Assembly: GCF_012844455.2 (NCBI RefSeq)
Contig: NZ_JABBCQ020000006.1
Span: forward strand, 62,001 to 126,000
Length of the DNA stretch: 64,000 bases
DNA from: Comamonas suwonensis
GTDB lineage: Bacteria; Pseudomonadota; Gammaproteobacteria; Burkholderiales; Burkholderiaceae_C
Reading direction: 5' to 3'
The notes below the pieces were generated by a model that saw nothing but the letters and a program-made list of their open reading frames with translations, searched no databases and was not told the DNA's origin. A program made the translations under genes and the position numbers. Position 1 is the stretch's first letter. Every line of letters begins with the position of its first letter. Of this stretch, positions 57,722 through 64,000 are shown piece after piece.

Positions 57722-58135
57722 ATGCAAAGCCTGTTTCATCTCGCCTATCACGTCACCGACCTGGACGAGGCCCGCCGCTTCTACGGCGGCATCCTCGGCT
57801 GCCGCGAAGGCCGCAGCACCGACACCTGGGTCGACTTCGACTTCTTCGGTCACCAGATCTCCCTGCACCTGGGCCAGCCCTTCGCCGTGGCCAACACCGG
57901 CAAGGTCGGCAACCACATGGTGCCCATGCCCCACCTGGGCGTGATTCTGCTCAAGCCCGACTGGCTGGCACTGGCCGAGCGCCTGAAGGCCGCCAACACC
58001 GAGTTCATTCTGGCGCCACAGGTTCGCTTTGAGGGTGAGCCCGGCGAGCAATGGACCATGTTCTTTACCGACCCCAGCGGCAATCCGATTGAGGTCAAGG
58101 GCTTTGCAAACTGGGAAGCGGTGTACGAGCACTGA
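57722..58135 (+). CDS. VOC/glyoxalase-fold protein
   Basis: 137 residues of the VOC superfamily: LFHLAYHVTDLDEARRFYGGIL with its metal-site His, FDFFGHQISLHLG and FTDPSGNPIEVKGF with the usual Glu. Metal ligands seem to be H8, H53-type and E122, so it may be an active metal enzyme. It begins 43 bp after the GST gene and likely shares its transcript. Substrate unknown. Confidence 0.88.
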   Translation: MQSLFHLAYHVTDLDEARRFYGGILGCREGRSTDTWVDFDFFGHQISLHLGQPFAVANTGKVGNHMVPMPHLGVILLKPDWLALAERLKAANTEFILAPQVRFEGEPGEQWTMFFTDPSGNPIEVKGFANWEAVYEH

Positions 58136-58177
58136 GGTCATGCGCAAGCACAAACCCTCACGCAAGCGCTGAAACCC

Positions 58178-58411
58178 ATGGCCGCTCCCCGCAAGGCACT
58201 TCCAGACATTGATCCGCAGCGCTGCACGGGTTGCGGCTGGTGCATCGGCGTATGCCCACCGCATGTGCTGTCGCTGCAGACTCAAACGCCTACCGGCTTC
58301 GGCCCCAAGCGCTCCACTCTGCACGATGCGCCGGGCTGCACAGGTTGCGCGCTGTGTGCCGTGCGCTGCCCGTTTGATGCCATTCAGATGGTGAAAATCA
58401 TCAAGCTGTAG
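58178..58411 (+). CDS. Small ferredoxin with two 4Fe-4S motifs
   Basis: 77 residues with CTGCGWCIGVCPP and CTGCALCAVRCPF, two complete [4Fe-4S] motifs. It is a soluble cytoplasmic electron carrier of the bacterial 8Fe type. It follows the VOC gene by 42 bp and may be cotranscribed. Partner enzyme not evident from the neighbourhood. Confidence 0.9.
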   Translation: MAAPRKALPDIDPQRCTGCGWCIGVCPPHVLSLQTQTPTGFGPKRSTLHDAPGCTGCALCAVRCPFDAIQMVKIIKL

Positions 58412-58451
58412 CGGGCAGAAAATGCGAACGGAAGCTGATTCTGTCCTCGCA

Positions 58452-60548
58452 TCAATGAGACGCAGTGCCCTCCAAAAACCCCAGCAAACCGCTGCTGCGC
58501 TGCGTAGGGCTGCCCATGGCCGAGCCCAGCAAGCCCGGCACTTCGGACCATAGCGAAAACGCCTTGCGCGCCCGTGTGATGCCGGTGTAGACCAGCTCGC
58601 GGCTGAGCACGCTACCGCCTTGCCTGGACAGCACCAGCGCCGTGTGTTCAAACTCCGAACCCTGGCTTTTGTGCACCGTCAGCGCAAACGCGGTTTCCAC
58701 ATGCGCTAGGCGTGCGGTGCTGACGTGGTGCAGCTGCTCGCCCTGCAAAAAGTACACGCGCAGCCGCGCCGGGTCGGCAAAGCTGGGCAGGGCCATGCCG
58801 ATATCGCCGTTGAACACGCCCAGCTGGGCGTCGTTGCGCGTCACCATCACCGGCCGTCCCATGTACCACTCGCCATCTTTGCGAATGGCACCGCGTTGAT
58901 CCAATTGCGCCTCTATGGCGCGGTTCAGGCCGGCCACGCCCCAGTCACCCTCGCGCACGGCGCACAGCAGGCGATAGCGGTCAAAGGCGGTTAGCACCGC
59001 CTTTACCCAATTCTGGTGTTCCACTTCCGCAGCAAAGCGCTGGCCCCGGCCCTGTGCCAGCACTTCGGTATACAGCGCATAGCTGGCAGTGTTGCCACGG
59101 CCTTGCACGGCGCTGCGCACCACCGCCTCCACCGCGCCGCCTTCGCGCGCCCATAGCTCGGCGTTCAGACCCGATTGGGTTTGCGCATTCAGCAACGCCG
59201 ACGCACCGGGGGCATCGCCCGCATTCACGGCCAGTGCCAGCTGGCCGATGGGGCCGCCAAAGCGCCGGCTTTCACGCAGCATGACGGTGTGCTGGGCCAG
59301 CGGCAGCGCCGCTGCACGCGCCTTGAATGAATCGGGCAGGACTTGGCCCGCTACGCGTTCGGCATATGCCAGCGTGTCGGCGGTGTAGTGGCCTTGCTGC
59401 GCATCGCGGCACAGGTCACCCAGCACGGCACCGGCCTCGACCGAGGCGAGCTGGTCTTTGTCTCCCAGCAGAATCAACCGCGCCGTGGACGGCAGGGCTT
59501 GCAGCAGCGCGGCCATCATTTCGAGATGAATCATGGATGCCTCATCGACGATGAGCACGTCCACATCCAGCGGGTTGCCCGCATGGTGGGCAAAGCGCCG
59601 CGTATCGGGCCGCGCCCCCAGCAAAGAGTGCAGCGTGCGTGCCGCGCCCATGCGTTTGACCAGTGCTTCCAGATCCAGGTCTTGGCCCACCGCGCCCTTC
59701 AGCTCCAGCAGCGAGCTGTCGATGGATTGCTTGAGCCGCGCCGCCGCCTTTCCCGTGGGCGCGGCCAGCGCCACGCGCAGCTGACCCGCATCCGGGGCGG
59801 TAGCAAACAGCAGCGCCAGCAAGCGGGCGGCGGTATAAGTTTTTCCCGTGCCCGGCCCGCCGGTGATGACGGACAGCCGCCCGCGCAGCGCCAGCGCGCA
59901 GGCCAGCTTTTGCCAGTCCACCCCGTCAGCAGAAGCGTGAAAAAGACGGTTCAACCAGTTGCGCACCAGTGGCTCGTTCACGTCGGTGCCAGCTGTTGCC
60001 GTGCGCTGGGCGATGTGCGCTGCCACATGGCGCTCGTAGTCCCAGTAGCGGCGCATATAAAGCAGCGGCGCAGCACCATCGAGCAGCACCAGAGGCTGGC
60101 CTTGATCCTCGGACGGTTCGCCCGGCGTCACCACGCGCACCACCGGGCTGCGACGCAGGGCCTGCAACCAATCCCCCAGTCTGGAAGGCATCTGCTCCCA
60201 CAGTGATAGCTGCACAGGCATAGCATCTTTGGGCCAGCCCAGGATTTCATTGGGATTGTGCGCCAGCGCCTGCAGCGGCAGGCAGCTGTGGCCCCGCCCT
60301 TCCATCTGCGCCAGCACGGCAGTGGCGATCAGCAGCGCAGGTTCGGCGTCTGCATCTTGCTCGGCCACAAAGGCGGCCAGGGCGCTGTCCAGCCGGCGCA
60401 GCAAGCCGGCATCGGCCAGGCGCTCCAGCGCTGCCAGCAGGTCGGCGGTCGTCAGGGTGATCGTGTCGCCGTCTTCGGTGGCGGCCGTTGATGCGGCGGT
60501 GGCAAACAGGTCCAGCGTTTGCAGATCGGCTTTGCGGCGGCCCTTCAT
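58452..60548 (-). CDS. recD: Exodeoxyribonuclease V alpha subunit (RecD)
   Basis: The 5'-3' helicase subunit of RecBCD, 698 residues. Walker A ITGGPGTGKTYTA, motif II LIVDEASMIHLEMM, motif III ILLGDKDQLASVEAG, and the motif VI end FALTVHKSQGSEFEHTALVL and REL VYTGITRARKA. N-terminal domain of about 200 residues precedes the helicase core. Its ATG overlaps the recB stop by four bases (ATGA), so recB-recD are translationally coupled. It converges with the ferredoxin gene. Confidence 0.95.
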   Translation of the reverse strand: MKGRRKADLQTLDLFATAASTAATEDGDTITLTTADLLAALERLADAGLLRRLDSALAAFVAEQDADAEPALLIATAVLAQMEGRGHSCLPLQALAHNPNEILGWPKDAMPVQLSLWEQMPSRLGDWLQALRRSPVVRVVTPGEPSEDQGQPLVLLDGAAPLLYMRRYWDYERHVAAHIAQRTATAGTDVNEPLVRNWLNRLFHASADGVDWQKLACALALRGRLSVITGGPGTGKTYTAARLLALLFATAPDAGQLRVALAAPTGKAAARLKQSIDSSLLELKGAVGQDLDLEALVKRMGAARTLHSLLGARPDTRRFAHHAGNPLDVDVLIVDEASMIHLEMMAALLQALPSTARLILLGDKDQLASVEAGAVLGDLCRDAQQGHYTADTLAYAERVAGQVLPDSFKARAAALPLAQHTVMLRESRRFGGPIGQLALAVNAGDAPGASALLNAQTQSGLNAELWAREGGAVEAVVRSAVQGRGNTASYALYTEVLAQGRGQRFAAEVEHQNWVKAVLTAFDRYRLLCAVREGDWGVAGLNRAIEAQLDQRGAIRKDGEWYMGRPVMVTRNDAQLGVFNGDIGMALPSFADPARLRVYFLQGEQLHHVSTARLAHVETAFALTVHKSQGSEFEHTALVLSRQGGSVLSRELVYTGITRARKAFSLWSEVPGLLGSAMGSPTQRSSGLLGFLEGTASH

Positions 60549-63500
60549 GGCTGCACCTCCTCGGGGTGTAGGGTCTCGTCACTGAGCAACGCGTTCAAGC
60601 CATCGAGCAGCGCCAGCGGCGGTGCCAGCACATGCATGCCGGCGGCGTCGCCATCCAGCCCACGCATGAAATAGTAGAGCGCGCCGCCCAGCTGCTGGGC
60701 GGGGTCGTAGCAATCACCCAAACGGCTTTGCAGCAGGCGGTGCAGCGCCAGCAGGTAGAGTGCGGCCTGCACGTCGTAACGATGCTCCAGCATGGCGTGG
60801 GCCAGTGCGTCGGGCGTATAGGCCGCCGCTTCCGTGCCCAGATGGTTGGTTTTGTAATCCAGCACCCAGTAGCGCCCACCGTGGCTGAAAACCAGGTCGG
60901 CAAAGCCCATCAGCATGCCGTGCAGCTCACGCTCGGGCAGAGAAGGGCGAGGCTGGCCCGGCAAGATGTGCTGGCGGCACAGGGCATCGATGCGCTGGGC
61001 CGACAGGCGCTGCGCAGGCAGCCAGAATTCCATCTCGGGCAGCAAGGCTTCGCCCTGCCCCAGCTGAGCCAGCGATACGTCAATCGGTGCCAGCGGCTGG
61101 TGCACCGCAGCGCGCAGCCACTGCAAGGTGTCTGCCGCCTGCTCTTTGCGACCTGCGCGTTCACAGCGGCGCAGCAGGCGCGCGGCCAAGGGTTCGCTGG
61201 CCTCGGGGTCCTCCTCGGCTTGCAGTGCAAAGTCTTCGCCCGCCAGCCATTCCATCTGGTCATGCAGAAAATTCCCCACCACGGGGCCACGCATAAAACG
61301 GTGCCACACGGCTGCATCGCTGCGTGCACCCGCAGCCAAGGGCATGGCGGTGATGGCGCTCAAATCCAGCACGCCGTCGCCTGCGCTGTCGGCCTGCAAG
61401 GCGCGCTCATCTTCGGCCGGGTTTTGTGCGGCCACAGGCAGCACCGGCAAGCTGGGCGCGGCCATGGCGCGGGTCAGCGACGAGAAACTGCCGATGCCCC
61501 AGCGGCGGTCAAACTGCGCGTTGTACAAGGGGGCATCGATCAAGGCAGGCAATGCGCGCGCTGGCACATAGCGGGTGGGAACGGGCAGATCAGCTGGCAG
61601 ATCGATCACCGCAATGTGCGGGCAGTTGTCGCTCAACTGCTGCACGCTGGCGCGCCAGCCTGCTACGGATTGTGAAGCGCCACCCGCAAGCAGGTAGCCC
61701 GCTGCACCCTGTTCATTCACACAACTCTTGCTGCTACCGCGCTTCATCGGAGCCAGCCCCATCCACAACGCATGGCGCGGGCGGGTCAATGCCACGTACA
61801 GCAGGCGCAGGTCTTCGCGCAGACGCTCCTTGTCGGCCTGCTCCAGCTGCGCATCGCTGTAATCCAGCACCAGCTCACGCGCCGGCGCGCCGTCCACCAG
61901 CACGGGCAGCGACAGGTAAGCCGCCTTGCCGTCCACCGGTCGAAAGCTGCCCCCGAACGGCAGGCAAACCACCGGATATTCCAGCCCCTTGCTCTTGTGC
62001 ACGGTGACGACCTTGACCAGATCGGCGTCCGATTCGAGCCGCACAATTTGCGCATCGCCCGTCGCCCCCGGCGTTTCGATCTGCGTGGCCAGCCAGCGGA
62101 TCAGCGCCTGCTCGCCCTCCAGCTGGGCGCTGGCGCTTTGCAGCAGTTCGGCCAGGTGCAGGTAGTTGGTCAGGCGACGCTCGCCCCCCATGTCAACCAG
62201 CCAGCGCGCGGGCAATTCAAAGCGGTACAGCGTCTGGCGCAACATAGCCAGCACGCCCAGCCGCAACCAGAGGCTGTGCAGCTCTTTCAACTGCTCGCTG
62301 CGCGCATCAAAGGCCTCATCGTCGCTGGCCAGCCAGGCCAGTTCGTCAAACGACAAGCCCATCATCTGTGTCGCCAAACCAGCGCGTGCGGCCAGCCCAT
62401 CCAGCGGCGTGGCCACAGCGCGCAACCACAGCAGCAAGTCCTGCGCTTCGTCGCTGGCAAACACCGAGTCCTGGTCGGACAGATAGACCGATGCCACATT
62501 GCGTCTGGCCAGTGCGCGGCGCACGGCGGCAGCTTCTTTGCCGGTGCGCACCAGCACGGCGATATCGGCCGGGCGCATGGGCTGCAGCGGCTTACCGTCT
62601 TCTGCAAAGCCTGTGCCTTCGTCCATCAGCCACTGCACGATCTGGCTGGCGCAAAACTCCGCCCCACGGCGGCGGATGTCGTCGTTGCTGAGTGGTGCTC
62701 TGGGTTCATCGGCGCCTTCGTCCCACGCCACCGTCAGCGCGGCCATGGGCTGGCTGCCTTGCACCAGTATTTCACGGCGACCATTGGCTTTGACTGGGTC
62801 AAACGGCAGCGGACTCGATGCTCCTGCGCGGAACATGAAGGCGCCTTCTCCATCCCGCGTTTCGGCCTGCACAAACCACTGGTTGACGGCATCGACCAGC
62901 GCCTGTGTCGAGCGGAAGTTGGTGTCCAGCACATAGTGGCGGCCCTCGGTCGCCGTGCGGGCCTGCAGGTAGCTATAAATGTCCGCACCGCGAAAGCCGT
63001 AGATGGATTGCTTGGGGTCGCCAATCAACAGCAAGGCACTTTCCGGGCTGTTGTATGCCGTTTGATAAATCTGGTCAAACAAGCGGTATTGCAGCGGCGA
63101 GGTATCTTGAAACTCGTCAATCAATGCCACCGGATACTGGGCCAGGATGCTGGCGCGCAGGGCGGGGCCGTTGTCGCCTGCCAGCGCGGCGTCCAGCCGC
63201 TGCAGCATGTCGGCAAAGCCAAAAGTACCGGCCTGGCGCTTGAGCCACAGCAGGCGCTGCTGCACATGGACAGCGGCATGCAGGCGCAGCGCCACGCCAG
63301 GGGCAGGCAAGGCATCCAGTGCTTGCAGCAACTGCGCCAGCTCCGCAAATTCGGTGGGCAGCAGCAAGTCCATGGTCGAGCCCTTGAAGGCCTCGGCCAT
63401 GCCTTCGGGGCACAGGCGCTTGCGGGCGGAATCGCTCAGCTCCAGCAGCTGGTTCAGCGGGTCTTGTGCCCACGCAGTAATGCGGGCGAACCAGTCTGTG

Positions 63501-64000
63501 TAGTAGCGCGCCTGCAGCTTGCGCTTGTCCCATAGCGCGCCGCGGCCATCCAGCTCGCCTTCCACCCAGTGCAGCAGTCGCTCGGCCTTGCCCACCCAGC
63601 CATCGGCTAAGCCTTGCAACGTCTGGATCCGCACTGCTTGCGCCTGCGCAATGCAATCGGCCAGCGATCCGGCACCTGCCGCAGCCGGTACGGTTTCGCG
63701 CAGCAGCGCCTGCATGTCTTTGACCAGCGCATGCACGTCGGGCCATACGTTCAGCGCAGCTTCCAGCACTTCGCCAGACAGTGGGTAGCACTGCTGGCGC
63801 CAGTAGTCCTGTGCGGCCTCGGTCTGGCGCTGGCTTTCATCGGCCTCCAGCGCTTCATCAAACAGGTTGCCGCTGTCAAAAGCATGTTCGCGCAGCATGC
63901 GCTGGCACCAGGCGTCAATGGTGTGGATGGCAGCATCATCCATGCACTGCGCAGCCATATCGAGCCGCCATGCGGCAGTGTTGCGCGCATTGCCTTCGGG
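60545..64000 (-). CDS. recB: Exodeoxyribonuclease V beta subunit (RecB), N-terminus beyond the window
   Basis: The frame is open to the window edge, giving about 1151 residues of a protein that is normally about 1200. The visible part begins around the IDAWCQRMLREHAF helix of the 1A/1B region and includes VALIDEFQDTSPLQYRLFDQIY (motif II), LLIGDPKQSIYGFRGADI (motif III), TNFRST (IV), VVTVHKSKGLEYPVV (V) and LYVALTRPRHALWM (VI). The C-terminal nuclease domain has GFADLVFSHGGRYWVLDYKTNHLG (D-x-K catalytic pair). Walker A is outside. It is followed immediately by recD. Confidence 0.95.
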   Translation of the reverse strand, partial: PEGNARNTAAWRLDMAAQCMDDAAIHTIDAWCQRMLREHAFDSGNLFDEALEADESQRQTEAAQDYWRQQCYPLSGEVLEAALNVWPDVHALVKDMQALLRETVPAAAGAGSLADCIAQAQAVRIQTLQGLADGWVGKAERLLHWVEGELDGRGALWDKRKLQARYYTDWFARITAWAQDPLNQLLELSDSARKRLCPEGMAEAFKGSTMDLLLPTEFAELAQLLQALDALPAPGVALRLHAAVHVQQRLLWLKRQAGTFGFADMLQRLDAALAGDNGPALRASILAQYPVALIDEFQDTSPLQYRLFDQIYQTAYNSPESALLLIGDPKQSIYGFRGADIYSYLQARTATEGRHYVLDTNFRSTQALVDAVNQWFVQAETRDGEGAFMFRAGASSPLPFDPVKANGRREILVQGSQPMAALTVAWDEGADEPRAPLSNDDIRRRGAEFCASQIVQWLMDEGTGFAEDGKPLQPMRPADIAVLVRTGKEAAAVRRALARRNVASVYLSDQDSVFASDEAQDLLLWLRAVATPLDGLAARAGLATQMMGLSFDELAWLASDDEAFDARSEQLKELHSLWLRLGVLAMLRQTLYRFELPARWLVDMGGERRLTNYLHLAELLQSASAQLEGEQALIRWLATQIETPGATGDAQIVRLESDADLVKVVTVHKSKGLEYPVVCLPFGGSFRPVDGKAAYLSLPVLVDGAPARELVLDYSDAQLEQADKERLREDLRLLYVALTRPRHALWMGLAPMKRGSSKSCVNEQGAAGYLLAGGASQSVAGWRASVQQLSDNCPHIAVIDLPADLPVPTRYVPARALPALIDAPLYNAQFDRRWGIGSFSSLTRAMAAPSLPVLPVAAQNPAEDERALQADSAGDGVLDLSAITAMPLAAGARSDAAVWHRFMRGPVVGNFLHDQMEWLAGEDFALQAEEDPEASEPLAARLLRRCERAGRKEQAADTLQWLRAAVHQPLAPIDVSLAQLGQGEALLPEMEFWLPAQRLSAQRIDALCRQHILPGQPRPSLPERELHGMLMGFADLVFSHGGRYWVLDYKTNHLGTEAAAYTPDALAHAMLEHRYDVQAALYLLALHRLLQSRLGDCYDPAQQLGGALYYFMRGLDGDAAGMHVLAPPLALLDGLNALLSDETLHPEEVQP

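Overview
This is a GC-rich, gene-dense, chromosome-like window from a betaproteobacterium of the Comamonadaceae, most likely Comamonas or a close relative. The taxonomy is inferred from gene content: two orphan Bug-type tricarboxylate-transporter binding proteins, a PhaM-like polyhydroxyalkanoate granule protein, an aerobic 2-aminobenzoyl-CoA gene cluster, and dispersed palindromic repeats between genes. There is no rRNA, tRNA, insertion sequence, prophage or CRISPR array. Layout: 1-5.2 kb carries the end of a PhzF-like gene, ilvE and a ferric-iron ABC transporter (fbpA, fbpB and an fbpC lacking the usual C-terminal domain). 5.3-15 kb holds mixed metabolic and envelope genes: a histidine phosphatase, a Bug protein, a creatininase-like hydrolase, a MATE pump, a DsbD-family reductase and an OlsB-like acyltransferase. 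15.2-19.2 kb holds hemE and priA, separated by about 690 bp of AT-rich DNA with DnaA boxes. 19.4-21.6 kb holds a periplasmic asparaginase and an AEC permease. 21.7-23.9 kb is a tightly coupled operon of an unrecognised protein, a small Ras-like GTPase and two roadblock/LC7 proteins. 24.2-28.6 kb holds a Rep-type helicase, a small secreted protein, outer-membrane phospholipase A and a lipoprotein esterase. 28.8-37.3 kb is a seven-gene aromatic CoA-thioester operon (CoA ligase, monooxygenase/reductase fusion, SDR, hydratase, dehydrogenase, thioesterase, Rid protein) with a divergent MarR regulator. 37.4-53.3 kb holds a universal stress protein, tgt, a diguanylate cyclase broken by a one-base frameshift, several uncharacterised envelope genes, an MFS-acyltransferase fusion, a ceramidase-like membrane protein, a second Bug protein and a flavoprotein/CMD pair. 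53.5-58.4 kb holds a FIST sensor, a PhaM-like protein, a copper chaperone pair, GST, VOC and ferredoxin genes. 58.4-64 kb holds recD and the C-terminal part of recB, cut by the window edge. The most distinctive signal is three families of intergenic repeats. Family A (about 12 copies) is an imperfect palindrome built on AGCGCTT...AAGCGCT. In two genes it lies inside the coding sequence, in the same reading frame, and encodes the signal peptide and its cleavage site. Elsewhere it supplies a stop codon. Family B (5 copies) directly follows stop codons, always in the same orientation relative to the gene that ends there. Family C has two copies. All motif calls and family assignments were made by eye from the sequence; no database search was run.
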